Shown: positions 18,367-27,368 of the stretch, one piece after another
Position numbering within the stretch: position 1 is the first letter of the stretch
Layout of the letters: the number at the start of each line of letters is the position of its first letter
Assembly: GCA_947503625.1 (NCBI GenBank)
Contig: CANNEK010000002.1
Coordinates: 372,001 to 436,000 of the forward strand
Origin: an uncultured Kordiimonas sp.
Lineage (GTDB): Bacteria > Pseudomonadota > Alphaproteobacteria > Sphingomonadales > Kordiimonadaceae
Direction: 5' to 3'
Length of the DNA stretch: 64,000 nt
Made by a program: the position numbers and the translations under genes
Notes under the pieces: model-generated
What the model was told of the DNA's origin: nothing
Seen by the model: only the letters and a program-made list of their open reading frames with translations
Databases searched by the model: none

Positions 18367-18529
18367 TGCGCTCAGCTCCGGTCTTCATGCATTCGCCGCG
18401 AGTATAGGCCTGGCCTGTGTCAGGTCAATTGTAGCAACTGTTTATTTTATCAGGATAATGATCAGAATTTCTTATGTGCTTTCAGGGACGGATAGAAAAA
18501 AATACAAAGCAGCTAAAATAGGACTTGCC

Positions 18530-18546
18530 CCTGACGTTACGTCAGG
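18530..18546. promoter_or_regulatory. 17-bp palindrome upstream of the MerR gene, likely operator
   Basis: CCTGACGT-T-ACGTCAGG is a perfect inverted repeat whose end lies 35 bases before the regulator's start codon. MerR proteins bind such dyads placed between a -35 and a -10 with a long 19-20 bp spacer. A TTGCCC at 18525-18530 could serve as -35, but the matching -10 is poor. Autoregulation is the simplest reading. Confidence 0.5.
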
Positions 18547-18580
18547 CCTCAAACCAGCGCTTGTGGAAAGGAATGCGGCG

Positions 18581-19351
18581 ATGAAACTCTTGTCGATTGG
18601 TGAAGTTGCCAAACGTTCCGGCGTAACAGTACGTGCGCTCCGGCATTATGAAAACATCGGACTTCTGGAGCCAAAACGAAGCGAGTCGCGACAGCGAGCC
18701 TATGCCTACCGGGACATAACACGCCTCCAGCAGATACAGATGCTAAAACGTGCAGGCCTGACACTTGCCAGAATACAAGAGCTTGTCAGCACCAATGACT
18801 GGCACGCCGAGGACATTCTGAAAATGCAGCGCGAGATTGCAATGGCGGAACTTGAAAAAGCCAAAGCCAAACTCGCCCTGCTTGAAGAAACCCTTGCCTG
18901 CGCGGCAGCCGGCCAACCAGCAGACCTTTCCACACTTTGTCATATCATCAAGATGGGAGAACACGCGATGGAAGAGGAAAAATGGAAAAAGGTCTGGGAT
19001 AAATTCTATACGGACGAGGAACAAAAACGATGGGAGGCGGCAAAAATGGCTGTCCCTGAAGATGTTATTAAAGAGCATGAACGGGCATGGCCTGCCCTTC
19101 TGGCCCGCACCGAGGAACTGGTAGGCACAGACCCGGCTGCACCTGAAGCTCGGGCGATTGTTAAGGAATGGAATGCTCTTACGCAGGTCATCTATGACAT
19201 CGACCCCACGCTGACAAATACTACTGCCAAACTATATGACAATATGGATGACTGGCCAGAGGATGGGCCTGAACCGCCTTTTTCCAAGGAAGTGTGGGCA
19301 TTTATCAAAGCCGCCGAAGCGGCGATGAAAGCGGCTGAGGGCGGGCAGTAA
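18581..19351 (+). CDS. MerR family regulator with TipAS ligand domain (256 aa)
   Basis: Residues 3-72 are a MerR winged-helix domain (LSIGEVAKRSGVTVRALRHYENIGLLEPKR, AYAYRDITRLQQIQMLKRAGLTLARIQEL), followed by a coiled-coil dimerisation helix (LKMQREIAMAELEKAKAKLALLEETL). The C-terminal 120 residues match the TipAS drug-binding domain: WKKVWDKFYTDEEQKRWE, WPALLARTEELVGTDPAAPEARAIVKEWNAL. TipA-type regulators sense antibiotics or hydrophobic compounds and activate efflux or their own gene. The chosen start follows AAAGGAA. It is divergent from argG. Confidence 0.93.
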   Translation: MKLLSIGEVAKRSGVTVRALRHYENIGLLEPKRSESRQRAYAYRDITRLQQIQMLKRAGLTLARIQELVSTNDWHAEDILKMQREIAMAELEKAKAKLALLEETLACAAAGQPADLSTLCHIIKMGEHAMEEEKWKKVWDKFYTDEEQKRWEAAKMAVPEDVIKEHERAWPALLARTEELVGTDPAAPEARAIVKEWNALTQVIYDIDPTLTNTTAKLYDNMDDWPEDGPEPPFSKEVWAFIKAAEAAMKAAEGGQ

Positions 19352-19516
19352 GCTCCATGCCATACATGTTGTAATGGTTGACGCGCCGATGAACAGATCA
19401 CGGACGTTCAAAATCGAAAGGATTTGGCCACAAACGGCGGCCATTTTCCAATGGTGCTCATATATCCAATTGGTTAAACTGAATGAACTCTGTCCCACTT
19501 TGAAAAGGCAGATCTC

Positions 19517-21508
19517 ATGATCAAGTCCGGAATTCAGATAACCGTTTCGATTTTTGCCGTGCTTTTAACGGCATGCAGTACAGAACCCCGGAGTGAACCG
19601 GCCGACATCGTTCTTTCAGGCGGCATTATCTATGCTGCTGATAGCGAAAGGTCAGTTCATCAGGCTATCGCCGTAAAGGATGGACGCATCATCGCAGTTG
19701 GCAGCGATACACAAATTGAAAAATATATCGGTTCGAATACCGATCACCGTCGCCTGGACGGCAAGATGGTACTGCCCGGCCTGCATGACATGCATATCCA
19801 TGCACTGGGCACCATTGCACCCGAAGCCTGTGATCTGGATGGCCGGGCGGTATCTCTTGATGAAATGGTTGAGATTATTCAGGGCTGTATTGTCGACTTT
19901 GATATTGCAGACGGCGAATGGGTCCCTGTCATGCAATGGAATCCTTATGAGGGCAACCAGCCAAGTACTGCTTACCCAACGCTGCGGGCCGCGCTCGATG
20001 CGGCATCAGATACACATCCTGTGTTTTTGCTTGGCAGCGATGGCCATCATGGCGGTGCCAATAGCCTGGCGCTAAAGTCGGTAACACCAGCCTTGTCAGC
20101 GGCCACGCTGGAGACAGATTATAAAGACCTTGATGGTCTGGTAGCCGTCGACGCAAGCGGCGAGCCTACAGGTGGCTTGAATGAAGGCGCGATGACCCTT
20201 GTGGGTGCAGGCGCGCAAAGCGGTCTGACCATGCCTGCGCCTGACCTGATGCCCAAAGTGGCTGAACTGCTGGCAAGCAGGGGCCTCACTTCGATACAGG
20301 ATGCCTGGGTTAAATGGGAAGAACTTGAACAGTATAAATGGCTGGATGACACAGACGGCATGACCTTTCGACTGAGGACTGCGCTCACTTATCCGTTGCA
20401 AAATGCCCATTCACCTGAAGACCTTGCCCGCGTGCCCGCAATGATTGCGGAACTGAAAAAAATGCGCGAGGCAATCTCGGACAGCCAGTACATCCGCACC
20501 GATGCGACAAAACTTTTCGCCGACGGCGTTATGGAAGGCAATCCCTATGGTCATCCACCGACCTTGCCGGTTGCAGCGATGTTAAAACCCTACCACCAAC
20601 CGATCTTTAAAACCGATGAAACAAGCGGTGCAACCGATCTGGTAGGATATGTTGATCCCGGAAGTGTTGAATGTCGGCAAGTACAGGCAAGTTCGGACAC
20701 TTTTGCCGGCACTGAAGCTCGGCAAAAATTCGAGCGCGACAACGGCTTTCTACCCGATCAGTGCCTTGAGTGGTCCGGCATGCTGGAGCATTCTGCGGAC
20801 CTGATCAAAGCTTATATTCAACAAGCAACTGACGCAGGTTTTCATGTGCATGTGCACGCGATTGCTGAAAAAGCTGTACAGGTAGCCGCCGACGCTTTCG
20901 AGCTTGCCAAACCATCAGCCGACCGGCAGGGCCTGACCCAGAGCCTGGCGCATGTACAAATAGCCAACGAAGACGACCTGAAGCGTCTTGGCAAACTGGG
21001 TGTTTTCATCGCCTATACCTATTACTGGATTCTGCCCAACGCCGATTATGACATGACCGTGATCCCGTTTGTCGACAAAGTGGCGAACGCGAACGACCTT
21101 TATAACCCGGAGCATTCCTACATGCAGCGGGCCTATGCAGTAAAAACCGCATTGGATGCAGGGATTATCCCAGTGTTTGGCAGTGATGCCCCGGTTGACA
21201 GTCGCGACCCGAGGCCCTTTCTGAATATGGAACAGGCGCTGACACGAGCGGACAATGGACGTGTTCTAAACGCCGCCGAGAGAATAAATATCCATGAGGC
21301 CATAGCGTCTTATACCCTCAACAGCGCAGCCATGATGGCAAGCGCGGATGAACTGGGCAGCCTTGAAGTTGGCAAACTGGCCGACCTGATTGTAATCGAC
21401 CGTGACATTGTTGCGCTGGCGGAAAGTGGTATGGCGGACCAGATCGGAGACACGCGGGTTTTAACCACCATCTTCGATGGCAACGTGGTGTTTGATGCTA
21501 AAAATTAG
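19517..21508 (+). CDS. Exported YtcJ-like amidohydrolase (663 aa)
   Basis: An N-terminal lipoprotein signal (VSIFAVLLTACS) would lipidate the protein at Cys20. The amidohydrolase-3 domain shows the metal HxH motif in GLHDMHIHALG, DGHHGGANSLAL, a mid-domain metal region HVHVHAIAEKAV and SLAHVQIANEDDL, and GSDAPVDSRDPRPF near the end, with a C-terminal LGSLEVGKLADLIVIDRD strap. Relatives hydrolyse N-acyl or cyclic amides; the substrate is unknown. It stands alone, with a hairpin terminator 3' of it. Confidence 0.9.
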   Translation: MIKSGIQITVSIFAVLLTACSTEPRSEPADIVLSGGIIYAADSERSVHQAIAVKDGRIIAVGSDTQIEKYIGSNTDHRRLDGKMVLPGLHDMHIHALGTIAPEACDLDGRAVSLDEMVEIIQGCIVDFDIADGEWVPVMQWNPYEGNQPSTAYPTLRAALDAASDTHPVFLLGSDGHHGGANSLALKSVTPALSAATLETDYKDLDGLVAVDASGEPTGGLNEGAMTLVGAGAQSGLTMPAPDLMPKVAELLASRGLTSIQDAWVKWEELEQYKWLDDTDGMTFRLRTALTYPLQNAHSPEDLARVPAMIAELKKMREAISDSQYIRTDATKLFADGVMEGNPYGHPPTLPVAAMLKPYHQPIFKTDETSGATDLVGYVDPGSVECRQVQASSDTFAGTEARQKFERDNGFLPDQCLEWSGMLEHSADLIKAYIQQATDAGFHVHVHAIAEKAVQVAADAFELAKPSADRQGLTQSLAHVQIANEDDLKRLGKLGVFIAYTYYWILPNADYDMTVIPFVDKVANANDLYNPEHSYMQRAYAVKTALDAGIIPVFGSDAPVDSRDPRPFLNMEQALTRADNGRVLNAAERINIHEAIASYTLNSAAMMASADELGSLEVGKLADLIVIDRDIVALAESGMADQIGDTRVLTTIFDGNVVFDAKN

Positions 21509-21522
21509 GCGCCTATTGGCTA

Positions 21523-21547
21523 AGGTGCGATAAGCGGCATCGCACCT
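21523..21547. terminator. Hairpin between convergent genes, likely terminator
   Basis: AGGTGCGAT and ATCGCACCT form a perfect 9-bp stem around a seven-base loop, midway between the stops of the amidohydrolase and GST genes. The following T run on the plus strand is short (CGTTT), so strength is uncertain. Confidence 0.55.
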
Positions 21548-21571
21548 CGTTTGCTGCAAACTGTTCAGTAC

Positions 21572-22240
21572 TTATGCCGCATCACGCCAGTGCGGCGGGT
21601 AGGCGGCATCGAAACCAGGCAAGGCTTCAATCCGTTTCATCCAGGCCGCAAGCTCGGGGAAATCTTCGGCATAATTCGGAATATTGGGTGTGATGCCCGG
21701 CAACTGGATTGTTGGGCCGATACGAGCAATCATCGCAAGATGCGGATATAACATTAAGTCAACGGCAGACGGTGCATCGCCCGCCATAAAGTCATTGCCG
21801 TCGAGCCAGCCGCTGACAGTTTTGATCTCATCACTCACTTTGGCGAAGTTTTTATTGATCTCGTCTTCTTTACCATCAAAGGTCTGGCTGAAAATTGGCT
21901 GGGCAGCAGCTGCAAGGGCGGTGCCCAGATACGCGTCCATTTCCATCACCCGTTGCCAGATGAGTGCGGCCTCTTGGGGCGACTTTCCAAACAGGGGTGT
22001 GTCCAAATACGCCCGCTCCAGATAAGCCATAACAGCGATAGATTCGTAAACCGTTATGCCACCGTCTACCAAAACCGGAACCTTGCCTCGTGGGTTACGA
22101 GCCAAATACTCCGGAGTTTGTGTGTCGCCCTGACTACCATGCAGTTCAACTGCATCATACTCAAGGCCCTTTAATCCAAGGGCAAGCATGGCGCGCCATG
22201 CATAGGGGCTGCCTGAAATAAAATAAAGCGTACGTGTCAT
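21572..22240 (-). CDS. Glutathione S-transferase family protein (222 aa)
   Basis: The thioredoxin-fold domain MTRTLYFISGSPYAWRAMLALGLKGLEYDAVEL carries the catalytic-site Ser. NPRGKVPVLVDGGITVYESIAVMAYLE gives the cis-Pro and the glutathione-binding E-S pair. The C-terminal helical domain has WLDGNDFMAGDAPSAVDLMLYPHL with the structural Asp of the N-capping box. ATG at 22240 follows AAGGAATG; an in-frame ATG 24 codons earlier lacks this. Confidence 0.92.
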   Translation of the reverse strand: MTRTLYFISGSPYAWRAMLALGLKGLEYDAVELHGSQGDTQTPEYLARNPRGKVPVLVDGGITVYESIAVMAYLERAYLDTPLFGKSPQEAALIWQRVMEMDAYLGTALAAAAQPIFSQTFDGKEDEINKNFAKVSDEIKTVSGWLDGNDFMAGDAPSAVDLMLYPHLAMIARIGPTIQLPGITPNIPNYAEDFPELAAWMKRIEALPGFDAAYPPHWRDAA

Positions 22241-22354
22241 CTGGTCATTCCTTACATTGATTGTTCGGCAGAACACCAGATTGGGGTTAAAACGCACTTT
22301 GTAAGCATGCATATTTGCATGAGTGGTTCGTCAGTTTTGAACCGGTATATTTTT

Positions 22355-23809
22355 TTACTCCGGCTTTGGTTTGTCATGCCCGTGATCAATGGTCAGCGGG
22401 CTCAGATAATGAGGCTCCGTAAGGCCGCGCTTGCGCATGGCGATCCCGGTCAGGCATTCGCGCAAGACCCGGTCCGCGTTCTGGGCCGTGGTGTAGCCCG
22501 GATCAACCAATGGGTTCACCTCAACAAGCTCGAAACCGACAATGTTTTTCTCTGCGCAAAGCCGGCGGACGATAGGGAAGATTTCCCGGGTCGTAAGGCC
22601 ACCGGGTTCGGGCGTGCCGGTGCCCGGCGCATAGGCAGGGTCAAGAACATCAATATCAAACGAAATAAAGATATACTCGGGGCCTTCCAGCACTTCGTCC
22701 ATCACGCGCTTCATCACCTGGTCCCAGCCATCTTTTTCGATCTCGGCCATGGTGTGATAACGAAGGCCGTGCTCTCGCATCCATTCAAAGCCCTCTTTGC
22801 CCGGCCAGTAACCGCGCAGGCCAACCTGAATGAAATTGGGGCCGGGCACGATTTCTTCCTGAAACAAACGATGGACCGGCTGTCCATGTGACAGAAGGTG
22901 TGTACCACCCTTTCCTGCATCATAGTGTGCATCAAAGTGCACCACGCCTACATTACCGGCACCGTATACATCAACAACACCGGCAACATCGGGGTACATC
23001 AGAGAATGGTCCCCTCCCACAATCATTGGTATTGCGCCCGCAGTTGCCACTTCCCGCACCATCTCGCGGATGTGGCGGATACTGCGCTCCAGACTCAGGC
23101 CATCAACAGCAATATCGCCGTAGTCGACAATCGTCAGTTCATTGTTGGGAGAGATCATGGTATGCATGTGAGGCGGTTGCACCGGACTATTACCCTTGTA
23201 AACATTACCAGTTCTTACGGCACGCGGACCATAGGCGGCCCCCCGAAAACCAGTGCCTGTGTCAAGCGGCACGCCCATGATCGCAACCTCGACTTCGCCC
23301 GCGACCAGATCCTCAGGCGTGATTGCAACCGGCATGTTCAGAAACGTGGGAATGCCGAGCTTGGGGCCCGAGCCGAAATAACGATTGATGTTGATAGGCC
23401 CAGGGTCACGCGGTGTATCAAACTCCGCCGGACGTGGCAGACGCCATCGGTTGAAGCCCTTGCTTTCCGTATTTAGCGGAATAGAGGCCATGTCTGTTTC
23501 AGGGTTAAACTTCGACAGTTCCGCTACGCGGATCATGGCGCGCACATAAGCTGCAATGCCCTCGGGCGTTTTGTTTTCAAGCCGGGCAAAAAGAATGTCA
23601 TGGCGTTCTGCATAGGAAAGCGCGCTTTCCCCCAAAAGGAAAGTCAGCTCTTCTTCGGTCAAACCTTCCAGTTTTGCCGACAGGCTTTCAGGTACTTCAG
23701 CAGGTTCGAAAGTCTTTTCTTCCTCTTCAAGGGCCTTGGCAAATCCGCCCAGATGAAATGCCAACACCAGCGAACCCAAAGCTGCGCTTTTGCGTACCAA
23801 TTTAAACAT
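22355..23809 (-). CDS. Exported agmatinase-type ureohydrolase (484 aa)
   Basis: The C-terminal ~330 residues form a full ureohydrolase domain. All six Mn ligands are present: His of GGDHS, Asp-His-Asp of HFDAHYD and the two Asp of SFDIDVLDPAYAPGTGTPEPGG. Such enzymes cleave guanidino compounds (agmatine, guanidinobutyrate, guanidine) to urea plus an amine. The protein is longer than the usual ~310 residues: it starts with a signal-like segment (SAALGSLVLAFHLGGFAKA) and an acidic helical domain (about 25-130; LEGLTEEELTFLLGESAL). An exported position is inferred from the signal-like segment. The start has GGAAGG upstream. No polyamine gene lies nearby. Confidence 0.85.
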   Translation of the reverse strand: MFKLVRKSAALGSLVLAFHLGGFAKALEEEEKTFEPAEVPESLSAKLEGLTEEELTFLLGESALSYAERHDILFARLENKTPEGIAAYVRAMIRVAELSKFNPETDMASIPLNTESKGFNRWRLPRPAEFDTPRDPGPININRYFGSGPKLGIPTFLNMPVAITPEDLVAGEVEVAIMGVPLDTGTGFRGAAYGPRAVRTGNVYKGNSPVQPPHMHTMISPNNELTIVDYGDIAVDGLSLERSIRHIREMVREVATAGAIPMIVGGDHSLMYPDVAGVVDVYGAGNVGVVHFDAHYDAGKGGTHLLSHGQPVHRLFQEEIVPGPNFIQVGLRGYWPGKEGFEWMREHGLRYHTMAEIEKDGWDQVMKRVMDEVLEGPEYIFISFDIDVLDPAYAPGTGTPEPGGLTTREIFPIVRRLCAEKNIVGFELVEVNPLVDPGYTTAQNADRVLRECLTGIAMRKRGLTEPHYLSPLTIDHGHDKPKPE

Positions 23810-23962
23810 ACTCGACCTTCCCTATTCATCCCATGCCAGCAACTGTAGCAGTGACACGAGCAAACGCAAAGGGACGAATGCGTGTGCAGATGGGCCGGAG
23901 GGAGATGGCAAGGATAGCAGCCGTGCCGTATGATCAGGGTATGCACAAGCCGAGAGGTTTCC

Positions 23963-24559
23963 ATGACCATTTTCATCAAACCACACCGTACGATTCTGTA
24001 TACAGTTCTGGCATGCTTGGTCTTGATTACACCGGTTGCGCAGGCTGAAGACGGGTTGGACGCATACGGAACCCCCGACACATCAAGATCGGAGTATGGT
24101 GAATATGCTTTCCTTCGCGGTGAGTGGGAAGCAGGCATGCAAACCGTAGGCGAGGACGGCGCCAAAACGCCAATTGAGGCAAAGGCCTACATCACGGGCT
24201 TTTACCACAGCGACGGACGCACTTTTCAAACCTGTTTCGAAGCACCGGGTTTCCATTCAACCGACGTGCGTGCCTTTGAAGAAAACAGTGAGACCTGGCG
24301 CGCAAGTTTTATAAATGCACGGTCACAGCGCTGGAACGGGCTCCAAAGCACAAAAGTCGGGGATACGATGGAAACGATTGTTCCCGGTGGATATGCCGGT
24401 ACGGCTGATTTTGATACAAAAACCGTGATGTACGACATCACGCATGAGAGTTTCAGGAACGATGTTTTCCAGCGCGACAAAGGATCAGATGTATGGCGCA
24501 AAACATTTGAGATGGTTTATCGCCGTTTGCCAGAAGAGCCTAGTGGTCCACGCTGTTAA
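23963..24559 (+). CDS. Exported protein of unknown function (198 aa)
   Basis: A signal peptide (TILYTVLACLVLITPVAQA) is followed by a beta-rich domain with YAFLRGEWEAGMQTV, ETWRASFINARSQRW and KTVMYDITHESFRNDVFQRD. The opening 'flrGeWe' and the recurring WRASF resemble DUF1579-like lipocalin-type proteins, but the match is loose. The start at 23963 follows GAGAGG. It is divergent from the exported ureohydrolase, so the two may share control. Confidence 0.5.
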   Translation: MTIFIKPHRTILYTVLACLVLITPVAQAEDGLDAYGTPDTSRSEYGEYAFLRGEWEAGMQTVGEDGAKTPIEAKAYITGFYHSDGRTFQTCFEAPGFHSTDVRAFEENSETWRASFINARSQRWNGLQSTKVGDTMETIVPGGYAGTADFDTKTVMYDITHESFRNDVFQRDKGSDVWRKTFEMVYRRLPEEPSGPRC

Positions 24560-24566
24560 GCGGTCG

Positions 24567-25016
24567 TTATAGGTCGAGCCACATCTCCACAAGATCAATG
24601 CCGGCGGCAAACTCATCCTTAACCCGCCGAATTTCGCGGAAACCGAACTGATTGAAAAAAGGTGCTGTCATCTGGCTGGTTAAGACGCGGATGCGGTCTG
24701 CCTCTCCGCTGGCGGCAATCAGCTTCTGCCGTTCCTGAAACAGTCGCTTGCCAAGGCCGCGACCTTTATAGTCGGGGTGCACCATCGCCCATGTTGTGCG
24801 AGCAATCCGCGTTTCGATATTGATCTCATAACCACCACAACCAATCACACGGTCACCGTCAACAAGCACCAGATAGGGGCCTGTTGGTGCCTTCAGAAAA
24901 GCCTCGAAATCCGGTCGTTCATTGACGCCGAAAAATTCAGGCGTGTTTGCGTCCATCAACGCGAGGCACGCATCCTGGTCACCAGTTTGGTACAGACGAA
25001 AAACGGGCTCAGTCAT
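24567..25016 (-). CDS. GNAT family N-acetyltransferase (149 aa)
   Basis: The acetyl-CoA-binding motif A is clear: WAMVHPDYKGRGLGKRLFQERQKLI, with the RGLGKRL pyrophosphate loop, followed by APFFNQFGFREIRRV, the usual C-terminal strand-helix. The acceptor substrate is unknown. It starts seven bases after rlmN and is probably translated from the same message. Confidence 0.9.
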   Translation of the reverse strand: MTEPVFRLYQTGDQDACLALMDANTPEFFGVNERPDFEAFLKAPTGPYLVLVDGDRVIGCGGYEINIETRIARTTWAMVHPDYKGRGLGKRLFQERQKLIAASGEADRIRVLTSQMTAPFFNQFGFREIRRVKDEFAAGIDLVEMWLDL

Positions 25017-25023
25017 GAAAGAC

Positions 25024-26241
25024 CTATGTCAGGCCGGTTGACGTGTGGTGAGGCGCTGCGCCCTCCAGAGCCGCTATCGCTGCCGCTTCCCGCGCAAGTT
25101 CAGCTTTTGATTTCTTTTCCGAGGCCGACTTCAACTGGCCACAGGCCGCCATGATATCGCGGCCCCGTGGTGTTCTGATCGGTGCAGATATGCCACCTTC
25201 GTAAACAATGTCGGAAAAACGCTGAATCTGGTCCCAGTCGCTGCATTCATATGCTGTCCCGGGCCACGGATTAAACGGAATGAGGTTCACTTTCGCGGGT
25301 AGTTTATATTTACGGATCAGCCGGACCAGATCACGGGCATCTTTGTCGCTATCATTCACGCCTTTGAGCATTGCGTATTCAAACGTGATGCGGCGTGCAT
25401 TGTGGGCGCCCGGGTAATTTGCGCAGGCTGTCAGAACCTGATCCAGATTATATTTTTTATTGATCGGCATGATATCTGTGCGCACCGGGTCGTTGACGGC
25501 ATGCAATGACACAGCGAGATTAACCCCGATTTCCTTCCCGCAACGTTCCATGTGCGGAACAACACCCGAGGTTGAAAGCGTGATGCGACGACGGGAAAGC
25601 TGTATACCCTCTTCGTCCATAACAATCTCAAGCGCCTTTTTGACATTGTCAAAATTGTAGAGCGGTTCGCCCATACCCATCATCACGATGTTGGTGACAC
25701 GGCGGCCTTCAGTCGGGTTTTCCCACTCGCCCAGATCATCGCGTGCAATCATCAGCTGCGCGACAATTTCCGCGGCGGTCAGGTTGCGCACCAGCTTCAT
25801 GGTACCTGTATGGCAAAATTTGCAATTCAGTGTGCAACCAACCTGACTGGAGATACATAGAGTGCCGCGATCTTCTTCAGGTATGTAAACGGTTTCGGCC
25901 TCGTTACCGTCAGCAAACCGGATAAGATACTTGCGTGTGCCGTCTTCGCTGTATTGTGCTTCAACAATTTCAGGACGCTTGATGATGAAGTGTTCCGCCA
26001 GTTTGGCGCGCACGTCTTTCGACACATTGAGCATATCATCGAAACTGCTGACACCGCGATGGTAAACCCAGTGCCACACCTGTGACACGCGCATGCGCAC
26101 CTGTTTTTCGGGCACGCCAATATCAGCGATTGCAGCTTTCAATTCAGCCCGGTCGAGACCCAGGATGTTTTGCTTGCCTTCCGGGTCGGGGGTTGCACGC
26201 GGGGAAACAATAGGCACACCGCCGTCTGGGGTCACTTGCAT
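25024..26241 (-). CDS. rlmN: 23S rRNA (adenine2503-C2)-methyltransferase
   Basis: RlmN is a radical-SAM enzyme that methylates C2 of A2503 in 23S rRNA and A37 of some tRNAs. The cluster motif CxxxCxxC reads [13 protein letters not shown]. Also present are [18 protein letters not shown] (with the Cys that resolves the intermediate in family members), [40 protein letters not shown] and the C-terminal [10 protein letters not shown] carrying the methyl-accepting Cys. ATG 26241 is preferred over the GTG three codons upstream. Confidence 0.97.
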   Translation of the reverse strand: MQVTPDGGVPIVSPRATPDPEGKQNILGLDRAELKAAIADIGVPEKQVRMRVSQVWHWVYHRGVSSFDDMLNVSKDVRAKLAEHFIIKRPEIVEAQYSEDGTRKYLIRFADGNEAETVYIPEEDRGTLCISSQVGCTLNCKFCHTGTMKLVRNLTAAEIVAQLMIARDDLGEWENPTEGRRVTNIVMMGMGEPLYNFDNVKKALEIVMDEEGIQLSRRRITLSTSGVVPHMERCGKEIGVNLAVSLHAVNDPVRTDIMPINKKYNLDQVLTACANYPGAHNARRITFEYAMLKGVNDSDKDARDLVRLIRKYKLPAKVNLIPFNPWPGTAYECSDWDQIQRFSDIVYEGGISAPIRTPRGRDIMAACGQLKSASEKKSKAELAREAAAIAALEGAAPHHTSTGLT

Positions 26242-26458
26242 TTTCTTCACCTTGCCTTTTGCGAGCTATTTTCGCGCCAGGTCGTTTGTCGCCCCTTCGC
26301 GTTCCGTGAAGCGGGCTGGTTAACAGATGCGCGGCTTATAAGCGTCTGTGTACGATTTGTAAAGTTTGCCGGGCAGATGGTTTGCCATAATCTGATCACA
26401 GAACCGTGGGATGAAACTTCACTCAATCATCATTCAAACGATTTACACCGGAGCTACA

Positions 26459-27367
26459 ATGCGCACTTTTTCAGCCCTGATTATTGGTATGTTTTCCTGC
26501 AGTTTCCTTCTAAGCAGCACAGCACTGACAAAGGACGAACCAGCACCTTGGGAGCAATGGGCAGAACACAACCCCTCGTGGGTTGAAAAGATCGAACCCT
26601 TTCGGGTGATAGGCAACGTATATTTTGTGGGTAGCAAGGGTCTGTCCAGTTTTCTGATAACATCAGAAACGGGCCATGTGGTGATTGACGGCGGACTACC
26701 CCAGAACGCACCGCTGATTATTGAAAACATCAACGAACTCGGTTTTGACGTTGCCGATGTGAAAATACTGCTGAACTCCCATGCACACTTCGACCATTCT
26801 GGCGGCCTGCATGCGCTGAAACAGACAAGCGGTGCCACACTGGTCGCGAGCGAAGAAGACTGCTCGGCCCTGGAGGGCGGCTTTTATCTGGGCTACGAGG
26901 ACAACATCAATTACACAGCCCCGCCTGTAAAAGTCGATCAGACTATCGGTGACGGTGAAACGCTGACAACCGGTGACATTGCCCTGACAGCTCATCTGAC
27001 GCCAGGCCACACGCGAGGATGCACCAGCTGGTCGATGACGGTTCAGGAACAAAAGAAATCATATGATGTTTTGTTTTTCTGCGGCGCATCGGTCGCCGGC
27101 AACAGTTTGGTTCCGCCCCAATATGAGGGCATTGTAGAAGACTATAAACACACGTTTGAAAAAACCCGTGAATGGCGCCCCGACGTTCTTCTGGTAAACC
27201 ACCCGTTCTATTTTGACATGATAGCAAAACGCAAAAAACAACTTGCGGGGGACACTTTTGCCTTTGTGGACAAAGGTGCATTCCCCGATCTGATGAAACA
27301 GTTTGAAACCGACTTCCAAAAATCCCTGATGAACGCCGAAAAAGCGCGAAACGCCGAAAAGCAATAG
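26459..27367 (+). CDS. Subclass B3-type metallo-beta-lactamase family protein (302 aa)
   Basis: A signal peptide (FSALIIGMFSCSFLLSSTALT) exports the protein. The zinc ligands fit subclass B3: HAHFDHSGG (His116-His118-Asp120-His121 in standard numbering), LTPGHTRGCTSW (His196; nearly identical to the loop of FEZ-1-like enzymes) and VNHPFYFDM (His263). Length is right for B3. Such enzymes hydrolyse penicillins, cephalosporins and carbapenems, but environmental members may act on other lactones or amides, so resistance is possible, not shown. ATG 26459 with GGAG upstream is preferred over an in-frame ATG 16 codons earlier. Confidence 0.85.
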   Translation: MRTFSALIIGMFSCSFLLSSTALTKDEPAPWEQWAEHNPSWVEKIEPFRVIGNVYFVGSKGLSSFLITSETGHVVIDGGLPQNAPLIIENINELGFDVADVKILLNSHAHFDHSGGLHALKQTSGATLVASEEDCSALEGGFYLGYEDNINYTAPPVKVDQTIGDGETLTTGDIALTAHLTPGHTRGCTSWSMTVQEQKKSYDVLFFCGASVAGNSLVPPQYEGIVEDYKHTFEKTREWRPDVLLVNHPFYFDMIAKRKKQLAGDTFAFVDKGAFPDLMKQFETDFQKSLMNAEKARNAEKQ

Positions 27368-27368
27368 A

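Noticed and set aside
23810-23962. Guanidine riboswitch upstream of the ureohydrolase gene
   Set aside because: The leader lacks the conserved ykkC/guanidine-I core and is too short.
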